Part shown: in pieces, positions 1 through 11,564 of the stretch
Layout of the letters: the number at the start of each line of letters is the position of its first letter
Position numbering within the stretch: the first letter of the stretch is position 1
Origin: Nematopogon swammerdamellus
Taxonomy: Eukaryota > Arthropoda > Insecta > Lepidoptera > Adelidae
Direction: 5' to 3'
DNA length: 64,000 nt
NCBI GenBank assembly: GCA_946902875.1
Contig: OX336336.1
Location: 6,728,545 to 6,792,544 of the forward strand
The notes under the pieces: generated by a model
Told to the model about the DNA's origin: nothing
The model's database searches: none
The model's input: the letters and a program-made list of their open reading frames with translations, nothing else
Made by a program: the position numbers and the translations under genes

Positions 1-199
1 GAGAAGGCAAAGCTCATCAGGTTAAAAGAGCGTACATTGAAGAATGATTCCGGAATCCGAACCAACTATCACTCTTTGCCAGCATATTTTGATGCCTATG
101 TGTTTATTCCTTAGTTTGCATTTTCTTCTATGGATGAAGTTTCTCTGGTCGGTCTATACGCCCTGGAGCTTTCAATTAAACAAACTGACAAGGACAAGA

Positions 200-512
200 C
201 AAGCGCCGAACCCGCCCGGCCGCGGCCGCACGAACCTAACGAACGATACAAAACTTTTTTTCAGTAGCGCTCGCGCACAGCTACGGAACGGTTGTGTTGG
301 TGCTTCGTTTATTTTTACACGCGCAGTTACGAAACGTTCCCGCGCGGTTTCGACTCCACGTGTTGTGAACTTGTGAGGGTGCATATTTGTTGATTGTTGT
401 GTTTTGTGGATAAACAGCTTTGGCCTGTCTCGGTGTTGTGTTGTAACATTTTTGAAAATATTTAAATGCTTTCTGGCAGTTTGTGGGATTTTTGTAAAGG
501 ATTTAACGACCT
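200..512 (+). promoter_or_regulatory. candidate CpG-rich promoter with non-coding first exon
   Basis: A GC/CpG-rich patch (about 205-360, including a cggccgcggccgc run) stands out from AT-rich surroundings. An arthropod initiator-like TCAGT lies at 261-265, and a strong donor (acct/gtaagtat) starts at 513, so a transcript starting near 263 could have a first exon of about 250 nt. Short open frames in both directions show no recognisable protein. It could be an alternative 5' exon of the gene whose coding exon lies at 28566-28876, but nothing in the sequence links them. Known: first exons of insect neuronal genes are often non-coding and far upstream. Inferred: everything about function here. 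Confidence 0.35.
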
Positions 513-830
513 GTAAGTATGACACACATTTATAGCGTATTCGAACAGCTATTTAGTGCAATATACGGACTTATTTCGGAATATAGTTTCTTTCGGTCAA
601 CCTTGTATAGGTAAATAAAATAATATTCTTATTCTTTGAAAAGTCACAAGACTCATTTTAGTATTGACAATAATAATTTCATCGAGAGCTTTGCAATGTT
701 GGAACACACCGTGTTAATTTTGGGTTTACTTTTTTGGTTTCACCGAAAACTGATTCAGTATTTGAAATTGATTTGTTATGCAATAGTATTTATACTTTAC
801 AATAACTTTTTTTTAATGTTAAAATTTGCA
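513..830. other. AT-rich intergenic or intronic DNA
   Basis: Very AT-rich stretch following the candidate donor. I see no gene, repeat or regulatory signal. Confidence 0.5.
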
Positions 831-1170
831 TTTTTTTATGGAAACTGACACGTTTGGCTACATCACCTACAACGTCCGTGATGTCAGCCCATAACACCGG
901 GTGAACTAGGTGCCATGTCAGTGCTTCCCCCTTTGATCGTGCCGGCTACACTGAACTGGTCGGAAAACACAAACTATTTACATAGCCGTTTTAACCGACG
1001 TTTCATTCAGTGCGGTGGTACCAACCCGGGCGGGTTAAACCCTACCACCAAGTAATATTAGGAGGGAAGGGACCTACAGTTTTACGAGGAATCCGAACCT
1101 CGGTTAGCCTCCAACGGTCAGCGGTCACCCATCCAAGTACTGACCGAACACAGCGTTGCTTAACATTCAT
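831..1170 (-). mobile_element. SINE-A copy, 5'-truncated
   Basis: Minus-strand SINE-A. The A-rich 3' end is at 831-838, followed by tail A (gtgatgtcagcccataac), the central body and the 5S-like region (cacccatccaagtactgacc). It stops inside the head, so the tRNA-like A-box part is missing. It is close to the copies at 32412 and 48830, which suggests a young subfamily. The full layout is described at 32412. Confidence 0.88.
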
Positions 1171-1780
1171 GTTCAATTTGTGTGAAGAAGTCACAAAAAT
1201 TGAATAAAAATAATTCTCAAAATAATTCATTCCTATAACAAAAGTTCAGTTTCAGTCGCAAAATCTATTATAAATGTAATAGCCAATTACCTACTTACGG
1301 TAATTATAAAATGATAATGAATGAAGGAGGTCAGGCCTAGCCTAGACCGCCATTTATATTTCCGTTATAATTTGGCTGATATGAAACTGGTTTTGCAGGC
1401 AGAGTAATCTCAGAATATTCTTTCTGGTTTCATTTAATAACCACTTATGAATTATTTTATTTTATTTATTTTTTTATTAGTCGTAGCTTAGGTATCATGT
1501 TCAAGTGGTTCGTATAGTTGTTAGCAGTGCTTTCCCACCTAATGGAGGTCCAACTGAAATAGGTGTTTAGAGCTTGTCAAAGTTAATCCAGCACTCTACA
1601 ATTCAAATGAAATTGAACTATTAATTAAACTTAAACGGACATGCTTGTAATATTGTATTTTCCCATAAAATTTACCGAAAGCTAGAACTCGGTAATATTT
1701 TTTTTTATAATATAGGTAATTTATAATTAAATTGGACAACTTAACAAATTGGCAAGTTCTACTTTTTTTCTGCCTTACAG
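1171..1780. other. AT-rich stretch before a possible exon
   Basis: No recognisable element. The last 45 bases form a convincing splice acceptor: a branch-like cttaac near 1739-1744, a pyrimidine tract at 1761-1772 and AG at 1779-1780. Confidence 0.45.
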
Positions 1781-2258
1781 CTGGCATCGCATTTCGCCGA
1801 AAGTTGTCTCACACGGGAGTGGTGTTATTGGGTGTGTCTGCATGTCCTCACCCAACGGATTATTGGACCCAGCGACCCAACATGCCGTCTATTTAAATAT
1901 TTTACTAAAAATAACGGAAACCAATTCATAATTCCACCACATTACCACCCAGAATGTTTCAAAAATCCAGTCTGGCAACATATTCTTACTGTCGTCACCA
2001 CCAAGAAAGTATCTGTTACAAGAGAGGGAATAAGATTCACATATAAAACGATATCAAATTACGCACACACAGGGTTACCAAATTCTAAATTACGAGAATC
2101 AGGATGGGAGACTTCCAAACTAGGAAATTCAGACATGTCAAGTGATAGAATAATGGTTTCCTTGGTTCTTTACAATAATGTACTCAGTGATAAATATAAG
2201 AAAGAGCATAGAAACCGAACAACCCATTCAAGGGTTATTAAGACTAGTTATGTACGAG
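1781..2258 (+). CDS. possible internal exon, protein unrecognised
   Basis: An open frame of 159 codons plus one base runs exactly from a strong acceptor (tract ending ccttacag at 1780) to a strong donor (cgag/gtaagaaa at 2259). Predicted residues are mixed and not low-complexity, with a His/Cys cluster (PPHYHPEC near residue 54) and basic C-terminal residues. I do not recognise a domain. A second frame is also open for the first 47 codons (HRISPKVVSHGSGV..., ending at a stop near 1931), so the coding frame is uncertain. It ends in phase 1, which does not fit direct joining to the phase-0 exon at 28566. It may be a host exon, a transposon-derived exon or chance. Confidence 0.3.
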
Positions 2259-2481
2259 GTAAGAAACAAACACATTCACAAACAAAGGCATTCCGCTCTC
2301 GTTCGTCGGAGCAAAAATATTTCCTAAAGCAGGAATTTTATCTAGCATTTTATCCCAGTTCAATTGCATTGGTGTAACTAGGTAGGGGCCAGGCCTCCCC
2401 CTAAATTGTGGCGACCCCCCAGAAATAAAACCGTAAACTTAAACAATATTATGAGTTATTGACTTCATGTCTCTTCGATTT

Positions 2482-2615
2482 TGGTCTAGCCAGCAATCCA
2501 GGGAAGTGTCCGGTATGGCAATGGCACCTATCTTCTCGGAGGTGATTTTGGCTGGTCGAAGCATCTGCTTTGACCCCTCGGACACATCCACCCATACCGG
2601 ATTACATAATAAAAA
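2482..2615 (+). mobile_element. SINE-B tail fragment
   Basis: Plus-strand 3' part of SINE-B: gccagcaatccagggaag, then a block with ttctcggaggtgattttggc, then ccataccggatta and an A/T-rich end. Head and body are absent. It matches the 3' half of the complete copy at 29432-29830. Confidence 0.8.
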
Positions 2616-3324
2616 AATATATATATTAAAGAAACTGAATCAGGCCTTACCTCTCCCAGAAGAAGAAGAAAATGCTTAAGCCATTATGTTCAAATTGCCT
2701 ACTTTTGTTGCGGGCGAAACCCTTTTCCGAGAACCTGTCCTCTTCATCCCAGCCAGAACAATGCCGGGCAATTTGGCAGCCCTGTCGACACATCCAGTCC
2801 GAAATTAATTACCGGACACACTTCGATGAAATCAGTCAATGCAAGATGCGTGGGACATCGTGCATACGTACCTAATCTCTGGTTCCCAGAACTCTTCGCG
2901 TTCAATTTTACGATCAGTGGATGTCTCATTTTGGGTTCCAGACTAAAAGTAGGTAGCCAAAGTGCCGACATACTTAAGTACATCCTGGCTGGATTTATCT
3001 ATGGAATGGGTGCGAATTTTTATCAGTGTTTGTTCGCTCCAGTTTAAAACGACTCACTCGCTGCCTACGCGATAATTTTGCCTAAAATGCTCTTGTGTAG
3101 GTGAATGTAGTTCAGTGACCGACTATTTCTATTTACTCGCCTGATTGACCACGTACCCGTTTGTTTGTTAGGTAAACAATGCCAAACTGCCGAATTGGTT
3201 TTTTAAAAACCTACCTAGTTTATTTTGCCCATTACTTATGGGAAAAATAAACTAATTTTTTCTCGGAAGCTCTCGATTGCTGGTTGAACTTTTTCACTCG
3301 TGCGAGTGGTCTTATTAATATGCC
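2616..3324. other. unassigned sequence with overlapping open frames
   Basis: Between 2690 and 3050 base composition is more balanced and frames are open on both strands (about 73-79 codons), with no recognised domain and no strong splice signal. It may be an old transposon remnant. The remainder is AT-rich without features. Confidence 0.35.
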
Positions 3325-3435
3325 TTTTTTATGGAAACTGACACGGTTGGCTACATCACCTACATACAACATCCGCGATGTGAGCCCATAACACCGGGCG
3401 AACTAGGTGCCATGTCAGTGCTTCCCTTCATTTCG
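3325..3435 (-). mobile_element. SINE-A 3' fragment
   Basis: Minus-strand tail A with its A-run end at 3325-3330, broken off after the gtgcttcccttc block. It lies back to back with the plus-strand SINE-A that begins about 20 bp later, so the two tails point outward. Confidence 0.82.
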
Positions 3436-3453
3436 CGCCTTGTGTGTGAGATG

Positions 3454-3768
3454 CAACCTCGGTAGCTTAGTTGTGCGGTCGGTCGACTGTTGTTCGTGAT
3501 CAGGTCAGTACTTGGATGGGTGACCGCTCGACGTTGGAGGTTAACCGTGGTTCGGATTCCACTTAATACTGTAGGTCCCTTCCCTTCTTACCTTATCAGG
3601 TGGTAGAGTCTAAACCGCCCCGATTGATACCACAGCTCTGAAAGAAAAATAGTACTTGTTTTCCGCCCAGTTCAGTGTAGCCGGCACGACCCAAGGGAAG
3701 CACTGACATGGCACCTATTACCGAGGTGTTATGGGCTGACATCACGGATGTTGTAGGTGATGCAGAGA
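3454..3768 (+). mobile_element. SINE-A copy lacking the last part of its tail
   Basis: The head begins cctcggtagcttag (A-box-like), followed by the 5S-like aggtcagtacttggatgggt, a B-box-like gtggttcggattcc, the central body and tail A. It ends at ggatgttgtaggtgatg without the usual gtgtcagtttccat and A-run. The head lacks the ttaagc block between the A-box part and the control region, so this copy is diverged. Confidence 0.88.
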
Positions 3769-4569
3769 AAAATATCTTATAGAAATCCAGTGGTTCAACA
3801 GTCTCCTTGAGCAAAATACTTGCTGTACACCTGTGACTTTGTATTGATTTGATTTGTTTTAAACTTAAAATAGATTAAATCATCTAAACTTAATACTATA
3901 GCAATAGCACAGTTTGCTGCAAAGAAGTCTTGCTTGCGCCGAAATAATACAATGCGGAAATTACTGGCGACAGTTGCGACAATTTTATTAATCAACTCAC
4001 ATCGCATTTCGCAGCTCCGCGACCGACGACGACGTCAGATCGCGTGATCTGTCAAGATAGCGTTTCAAAAAACTGCGCTCGCGCAAGTCTCCATCTATGG
4101 AAATAAATATGTACCCAGAATTGAATTGTATTTCACCTTAAATTCCCAAAAGGTGGTCTGCGTGCATTCCATTTCCAGGAGTACACAAAGAAACAAGGTG
4201 TGCTACCGTGTTTGTTCAGTGAATTAATTTGGAGTAAAAATATCTAGATAATTTTTTTAATAGGTACAAACGCCAAAACTGCTCAAACATTTCATTACAT
4301 TTTTCATTATTATTTTTTTATAGAATCTGCGACATATTTCGCCGTGCCACCCATAAGATGTCTAACAGGTGCCTACAAAATAAAAAGCCAAAATAATTAA
4401 GTAATATTTCCATAAGTAGGTACTGGGTTTATAAAAAAATGAATACATACATAAATAAATACACACCTGTATCCCAATGGGACAGGCAGAGACCATGAAT
4501 CTATAAAAAAATATTTTCATCTTCAATGAGGCTGCAAAACAATTTTGTGAAAGGTCCGCGGTATGTCTT
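3769..4569. other. no gene seen
   Basis: AT-rich DNA with a small CpG patch (4015-4085, gaccgacgacgacgtc). No open frame, repeat family or RNA gene that I can support. Confidence 0.4.
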
Positions 4570-4574
4570 TTTGT

Positions 4575-4900
4575 TAACCCCCGACGCAAACAGAGGGGTG
4601 TTATAAGTTTAATGTGTGTGTGTAAGGGTGTGTCTATCTGTGGCATTGTAGCTCCCAAACGGATGGACCGATTTGGATGCGGTTTTTTTATTAGAAAACT
4701 GGTTTAGTCGGGATGGTTCTTAGTTATGTCAATCAAGTAATTAAGTAATCAACAGATTAATTATCTTAAAAAGTGGATCGGTTTGCACGCGGTTTTTTTT
4801 ATTTTAAAATAGCTTGAAATAAAAGTTTAATGAAATAAATATAATACCCGCGCAGCTCTGAGTTTTTATATTTTATTTACTTAGCGGTCCCCCGACTCCT
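4575..4900 (+). repeat. lepidopteran interspersed repeat fragment
   Basis: The block aacccccgacgcaaacagag, then ctcccaaacggatggacc and gatttggatgcggttttt, is of a type I recognise as repeated in moth and butterfly introns. A second partial unit (ggatcggtttgcacgcgg) follows near 4775. There is no coding potential. The class is not determined. Confidence 0.5.
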
Positions 4901-7419
4901 TTAAATAAGTAAACGGAAATTATTTTTGACGTTTTAGGGATTGGGCTTTATTTTTATTTTTAAGTAGGTAAACTTTTATTTCAAGCTTTTTTTACACTCT
5001 TTCACGGCCTTGCGACAAGTGGATGCTCCTTCTATGTAAATTATTTCCGTGTCTCCGTGTCATCGCTTCTGTCTGGCCAAGTCGCAGCCGAGTCGATTTC
5101 TCGCGCGCTGTGCCAGTTAATATTTAAATTGTTATTTTGGGAATGAAAAGGTCAGACAAATTGCTTAAGGCCCCGCTTGGCCAAAAGAGGTATTGTGTCA
5201 TTCGCCCGTTGCTGCGTACTGTATACGAAAGTTGCCTCGGTAATTCACGGGATTGGGGTTGGGCTTACAATTTAAGCTTGAAAATACTTTCTTTCTTTCG
5301 TGTGAGCAGTTTATTTAAATATTTTGCTCTGATAGTTTAATCATTACAACTAATTTAAAAATGACACCGAGAAAGATACATTTTCGTTCTTAAAAGGACC
5401 TAACCCATTCTGGACTCATTTTAGCGGACCAGTAAAAATAATTTATAATATTAATATGACATTTGATTTTTTTATACTAATTAAAGTTTGAAAAAAAAAA
5501 TCATTTCCGATAGACATAAAATCTCATTTATAGAATTTACTGAAGTCTGAAGGGGAATTATTATTTTTTATTTATGAATTAATTATAATATCAATTCTTA
5601 TAAATTAGTCAACCAGAATATTTTACTATGATGGTTATTTTATTAGCCGGCCAAAAAAGGCCAAAAATATATTAAGCTTGCGTGATATATATTCTCCATT
5701 TTGCTTTATTGTGACCAATCACAGATAAAAAAGCGTTTGGAACCCATGATTAAAAACAAACCATATTTGAAAGCTTTTATTATTCATATATAGATTGCCA
5801 ACTGTCATTTAGACGAGAATTTCGTCAGATTGGTCAATATCTACAGAAAAACGGTTGGCGTGACTAAGCGAGGAGTACAATTAAAATTATACACTTATAT
5901 TTTGCATCTTTCAATCGAATGTGCTAAACGTCTCAATTTTGACAGCGTTCTTCATTCAAAAATTCAAAATCCGTTAGGACAATTCGGCAACGAACATGAA
6001 TGTCATTCCGTTGTAGATGGCAGGCACTCACTCGCGGGCACTCCCTGCCAACCGGTCCATCCACTACTCTACCATCGGCACCGGGTAGACTTGTAACCGT
6101 TCAACTTTGCCCGCACTCTGTGGCCTACTTGCGGGATCATTCTAGGCGAGTTTTCATTATTTTGAGTGTTTCGTATGCGTAATTAAAATAGATTCAGATA
6201 AACATTTTACGTAAATAATTTTATACAAACAACTGAAATAGATCGACAGTTAAAAACACGACTTTTTAGAATTACGGCAAAAACTTAACTATTTGGGATA
6301 CGCAACACTTGCAAGTTACAACATTGTATTGCCAATATCAAAACGTTAAATTGCATTGTCTGTCTCAATAATTTTATTACATACATAACGATCATAGTAA
6401 AGCGACGTACAATTTTTTGCTCATCATTTGATGTAAAAATGTCTTAAAAATTTGAAAACATTTTTGCCGGTCGGTACTCTGCGTTGCGATCACATTGCTC
6501 AGATGTGGCAAACATTCCAGTTTTATCTCGCTCTAGCTAAATTATTAAAGCGAGATACAACTAAAATATTTTTCAAATATTTGTATGCCTAACTGCCTAC
6601 TGCTATGTGAAGTGCCAGTATTAGAGGGTTTACACGTACAGCGAATATTACCCCCGCGTTTTTTTCCGCAGAATAAAATACGCGCTTGAAACTAACAATC
6701 CATACACGCACTGGCGAATAAAAATTCACGCGGTTTCGTGACTATCATAGTGCAAAGTGCAAAGAAAATCTGCGTGGAAACGAAACCCCCAGCTTATAAG
6801 TTCGTGTAACTTCCATGTTGCAGAATCTGCGGATAAAACGCGTTTTTTTTCCGCAGTGCGCGCTAAAATTGCACCAGAGATAATTTAGTAAATACGTCCT
6901 GCAACTGTTTCAAGGCTAGATAATATACCGAAGTTAAATCATACAAAGTGTCACAAACTTGCATTGCACTAGCAGAAGTAACGGATGTCGCAAATTACGT
7001 GATATGCAAATTTGCACACAGCATTATAGCATGAGATTAACTTCTCAACTAGTCATTTCCTCCAACCCCTCAGATGAAATTGACCTCGTTTAAATTTGCA
7101 CACCCGTTTTGTTAAGTCAGGTTAAGCCTAAGTCACATAAGCAACACTTATTAAATTCATTGTGCTAGTAGTAAAAGAAATACTTCGAGAAAAGGATGGT
7201 ACGGCCGTGTTTGCCCTAGAAACCCTGCCTAAAATATTACTTAATTGAGGGTCAACCGATCTTGACCTCTGACATTATTTCAGTAAGTGGTCTCCGTTTA
7301 TTTTCGGCAGTTATAGCTTTCTTATCTGAAGATAAATCCTGTCTGTCTACATCACTGATTCAGCTGATATAATAGGTTTGATTATAAATGGACTATAACG
7401 CTCTATTTTCCATGGCCAG
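4901..7419. other. mostly featureless AT-rich DNA
   Basis: Contains scattered CpG-richer patches (5985-6170 and 6605-6880, the latter with two similar cgcgtttttttccgca motifs about 180 bp apart, which may mark an old element). I see no convincing exon, RNA gene or intact mobile element. Confidence 0.35.
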
Positions 7420-7791
7420 ACGACGTTGAACTATCTACCAACGTTACATGACGACGTTGGACTATCTACCAACGTTACATGACGGCGACGTTGGACTATC
7501 TACCAACGTTACACGACGACGTTGGACTATCTACAAACGTTATATGACGACTTTGGACTATCTACCAACGTTACATGACGACGTTGGACTATCTACCAAC
7601 GTTACATGACGACGTTGTACTATCTACAAACGTTATATGACGACTTTGGACTATCTACCAACGTTACATGACGGCGACGTTGGACTATCTACCAACGTTA
7701 CATGACGACGTTGGGCTATCTACCAACGTTAGATGACGACGTTGAATTATTCACCGACGTTATATGACGACGTTGGACATCTACCAACGTT
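7420..7791. repeat. minisatellite of ~31-bp self-complementary units
   Basis: About 12 head-to-tail units, consensus gacgacgttggactatctac followed by caacgttacat. Each unit can fold because cgttgg pairs with ccaacg. Two units carry a 3-bp insertion (gacggcgacg). A two-unit block with ctacaaacgttatat then gactttgg occurs twice, evidence of block duplication. No protein is implied. Confidence 0.93.
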
Positions 7792-8280
7792 GTTTCTTGT
7801 TCCTATTTTGTTTACTTCTAATATATATAATACAATGTTATCATTATCATAGACTCAGTATTTTATTAAGTTGCATGACAATATATTCTGCTCTACACTA
7901 CATAAGCAATAAGCAAACTTTGTTCGAATGCGGAGCTAATTGAGGTTCGGCTAACATTTGGCAACGCGGCCATGAACCCGAGCAAGACCCCACGGGAAAA
8001 ATCCCGGTCGTTGCGAACGTGCAAGTGTGCAAGCGTCGTCAGTCGTCTCGTCACACACAACACAGGCGGGTTCATACGGCCGCGAAATTTGGTAGCATGT
8101 TCAGACCTTGCGCTACTTTGGCCTACGTTACTTTGAAGTGTCAGGTCAGTTTTGAGTTTCGCGATCAACAGTGCAACCCGCTCCCACACGGGTTTAAGAT
8201 TCAATTAGTTGCCATTTGGGTGTGAATGAAACAGGTCACAAAAAGAAAAAGAAAAATAAAACAAAATTATCAAATTGGTA
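7792..8280. other. unassigned; open frames on both strands
   Basis: Between 7893 and 8225 composition is GC-balanced and frames of 103 (minus) and 68 (plus) codons overlap. Neither shows a recognisable domain, signal peptide or splice context. It may be an old repeat. Confidence 0.35.
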
Positions 8281-8399
8281 AATTCGTCAATCCAATCGTT
8301 GAGCAACATTTCTTCTTTGATATATTTTGACAAATTTTCCTAATGCATAATAATTTCCTAATGTAAAACACAAATAAAGCGAAGTTTCTACGGCCGGGG

Positions 8400-8594
8400 C
8401 CGTATAACCTACGTCAATATATGAATCCTTATAACTCGAGAACCACTTTATCGATTTACATACGGTTTTCACTGTTACATTATGTCACTTCTTAAGATGG
8501 CTGTAAATCATAACGCTACGCTATCGGCGGCCTGAGCTGTGAGCAAAACGGTAAACCCCTGAACACGAGAAGCGAAGCCGCGGGCAAAAACTAG
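8400..8594 (+). mobile_element. Helitron 3' end, non-autonomous
   Basis: Ends gcgaagccgcgggcaaaaa then CTAG (8591-8594) followed by T, the lepidopteran Helitron 3' terminus: a short GC hairpin a few bases before CTAG, inserted between A and T. The typical 5' TCTAYAC start is not evident upstream, so the left limit is approximate. Confidence 0.65.
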
Positions 8595-9029
8595 TTCACA
8601 TTACCGAACGTAATGGAGACGATTGACGCATTCAAATCGGGTCGCGAATTGGCGCTTGTTGTCAGGCCGCGGACATAAGCTTGTTGACTATACTTTTAAC
8701 AGCTGGTAATGAGACGAGGGATAGTTAAGCATAATCCTGAAATCAAGGAATGCTTTTCCTGGTTACGTAAGATGAATTTGACAAATATTTTCACTAGTCT
8801 TTGACGTCTGAAAATGTCGTCTGAAATGTCTTTGTCATGTAGCTTACACGGCCGAAAAATTTAATCAGATATCACATATTATTAGCTAAATGGTCGCTCT
8901 ATCTACCCAAATACCTACTTGAAATGTCTACCTATATCTTTATTTTTATATTATGTTAGTTCTAAACATACCCGCTTTATATTTCTTCATTAGAGAGATG
9001 CAAAACCAAAAATAAATAGAAACAATACC
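8595..9029. other. no gene seen
   Basis: AT-rich sequence without a supportable feature. Confidence 0.45.
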
Positions 9030-9098
9030 TATGTCCCGACCAGGATTAGAACCTGCAACTCTGGCTTGAGTAGCCAGTGCGTTACCAGCGCCCTACTT
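9030..9098 (-). repeat. tRNA-like sequence, probably a SINE or tRNA remnant
   Basis: On the minus strand a B-box-like caggttctaatcctgg follows an anticodon-arm-like hairpin (ctggc/gccag, 7-base loop). U33 is replaced by A, the T stem is imperfect and no acceptor stem closes the fold, so a working tRNA is unlikely. Confidence 0.45.
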
Positions 9099-9694
9099 AA
9101 ATGTCATCCAAATATCATAAAAAATTACGTATTGTTTTATTACCACGTTCTTTATTAAATTATATGAAATAAATTGTGAAATGAAAGTTAGTTAGGTATT
9201 TGACCACTTCCTCATTAAATGATGCGACTAATATTTTTAGCGCAAGTGTTTTTCCTTCATCTGAAACCGGCACACGTCGACCCAATCCCGAGAATTGGCG
9301 AGCGCGGTCGCGGCAAGGTCGTTGGTTCGATCTGGGACACTCGCAGTCGCAATGAGTAAAATTTTTATCGACAATAAACGTGAACAAGGATCCTCCTTGT
9401 TGTAACGACTTGATGCTACTGAAAAACTTTCCAAGGTCTTTGGTGCTTAATGTGCTGCTTAATTCTACTAAATGACAGTCTCTCTTGGAGTTTTGGTTCT
9501 TTGAAATGTGTTTGACTGATCTTATGTTATGTATATTGATTTAGTGATTATAGTCATGTTATATATTTTTGAAGTCCCCTCAACGATACCTACAGGTGAC
9601 GTGATACTCGATTTGTTAAAAAATATTTTTTGTTGGTTCACAATTTGGGGTAGGTACCTGTACTTTCTATAGAACTACTAATTAGACAAATTTA

Positions 9695-9836
9695 TCTATC
9701 TAGGGCCTATCTGCGGGCAAACATTCTGCGTATTTTGGCGTCAGTTTCCGACAGACAGACAGACATAATACAGACACCAGAGTGATCCCGTAAGGGTCCT
9801 TTTTAGGTTTTTTCGTAATTTTGCGACGGGACCCTA
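9695..9836 (+). repeat. short repeat with GACA run and gggaccctaaaa end
   Basis: Contains a cagacagacagaca run and ends gcgacgggaccctaaaa. It resembles the families with inverted agggttcc/ggaaccct-type ends seen elsewhere in this window but is clearly diverged. Confidence 0.5.
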
Positions 9837-10329
9837 AAATTGAAGTATAAATCAAAGGCAATAAATATAGTTTCCAGAAATATTTTAATTTCGTTCAAAC
9901 ACCATACATAAACGTACACACATACACATAAGATCTGTTGTTTCTGCCTCAAAACCGTTGGGGACATCCGTGTCGTTATGTACCAGTGCAGTATGTGTCT
10001 AAAATCAACGTGGAGTGCAGTCAAGTCGAGGATTTTAATCTATTCACAGTTCACAGGTTAAGCGCGCGCATCGAGACCACGTGGTCACACACACAGGTTC
10101 GATCAGAATCCCGTTCTAAGCGTTAGAAAGGTATTCGGTAGGATATTACCGGGCGCGCATAACGGTAATACTCTTATAATAATGGACACCTTAGCGGTGG
10201 TTCTGGCTTCCTCGATCTTCGAAGTACTTACAATACTTATTAGATTGGGACATAAATTTCAACATTATTTAGTAAAATCTTAAAATTTGTTTTTAGGGAA
10301 ATGTTTACATCAGATCAATTAAATGTTTG
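9837..10329. other. no gene seen
   Basis: No coding or repeat assignment. A CpG-containing patch at 10055-10130 has no splice or initiator signals that I would trust. Confidence 0.4.
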
Positions 10330-10773
10330 AAAAAAACTATTTAAAAAAAATATAAAAACCGCCTTCAAAAATGTATAAAATAAAAAAATTAAAATCGAAC
10401 CCTAGAGTTGAAGGCGGTCGGTTATTTTTGCTTGCTTTAGCACCACCGCCTTCAACTCTAGGGTTCGATTTTTATTTTTTTATTTCATACATTTTTGAAG
10501 GCGGTTTTTATATTTTTTTAAATAGTTTTTTATTTCACCGTTTTTTTAGTAATTTTTATTTGCTATTAATGTACTCGGCGGAATCCGCCTCCGCCTCACT
10601 TTCCTATCCGATCTTGACCAAAACAAAATGGGTCCACCTTGGAGCTAGACTGAACCGAACACAAAAAGAATCATCGAAATCGGTTCACAAATGGGGAAGA
10701 TATTGCTGAACATACATAAAAAAAAATATATACAGCCGAACATAGAACCTCCTCCTTTTTTGAAGTCGGTTAA
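10330..10773 (+). mobile_element. foldback element with ~86-bp arms
   Basis: Arms at 10333-10418 and 10445-10531 are near-perfect reverse complements around a 26-bp loop, each carrying accgccttcaactctagg or its complement. The right side continues through tactcggcggaat, cggttcacaaatggggaag and ends cttttttgaagtcggttaa, the mirror of the aaccgacttcaaaaaagg edge seen in related copies at 13361 and 60118. No coding capacity. The class is undetermined. Confidence 0.88.
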
Positions 10774-11249
10774 AAATACATGCGCGCCTCGGAAATATCT
10801 GGCTCCCGTAACGATAAACTCTATAATTTCACATTCGGCATACGGCAACAATTTTACCTTAGTATCGAAGTTTCGAATTTGGGGTATTTTGTCTTAAAAC
10901 TAAAGCACGAATATAATAATATAGTCTCTCCTAACACTAATATAAAGATAAAGATAAATTTATTTAAAAGAAACATTTGAGTACATATTTCTTTTTTCCA
11001 TAAAGGTATAACAGTTTTTTTTTAATTTACCTAAAAAAAATTTACAACCTTCTGATACAACATATTTTGTACATATTTTGTAATAAAATAACATAAGATA
11101 CAACGTTTTGCCTGCAATGGGTAAACTAGAAAACGGTTGAACATAATATACAAGCAGTTTTCACTCGTGAAATCTGGAATTATTTCGGTTTCCATTTCCG
11201 AGTTTACCTGTTTACATACATTTACAGTGCTTGCAAAGATCTCTCTAAC
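10774..11249. other. no gene seen
   Basis: AT-rich. Open frames here are short and not protein-like. Confidence 0.45.
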
Positions 11250-11415
11250 CGCTCCCGCACTCTGCCGCTCCAACTTACTGGTCTTCCTCCTGCGCCGCCG
11301 CGCCGCGCTGGTGACGCGCGAGACTCTTCCAGACTCTCGTTGCGTCCCACGCCGAGAAAGATTACTTTCACACTCTGTTCACTACAGTCAGCGAGGAATC
11401 TGTGAGTGAACTGGG
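11250..11415 (-). promoter_or_regulatory. CpG-rich block with minus-strand splice donor
   Basis: A GC-rich island (gccgccgcgccgcgct near 11295) in AT-rich DNA. Read on the minus strand it contains a donor-like aagacca/gtaagttgg (at about 11273-11285), as expected for a 5' non-coding exon. No TATA box or certain initiator. Low-confidence promoter/first-exon candidate. Confidence 0.25.
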
Positions 11416-11564
11416 TCACGAAATGGTACAAGTTTAGGTTTTATTTTTTAAAGTTAGTTTATAAATATTGAAAAGCTACTTTTGAATATTTTGCTTTTCA
11501 ATATTTTAAGGTGTGTAAAACAACAATCTAACCTATTCGATTAAGTCGTCAAGTCAGTTACAAT

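Noticed and set aside
172..525. 117-codon minus-strand protein
   Set aside because: Antisense to the CpG-rich promoter-like block, Arg/Thr-rich and without motif; not credible.
7420..7791. Hairpin-forming repeats resembling a CRISPR array
   Set aside because: No spacers of unrelated sequence between units; plain tandem repeat.
7893..8225. Gene on either strand in a GC-balanced patch
   Set aside because: Open on both strands with no recognised domain, splice site or start context.
9230..9360. tRNA-derived SINE head (ggttcgatctggga)
   Set aside because: Only a B-box-like motif is visible; no A box at proper spacing and no second copy in the window.
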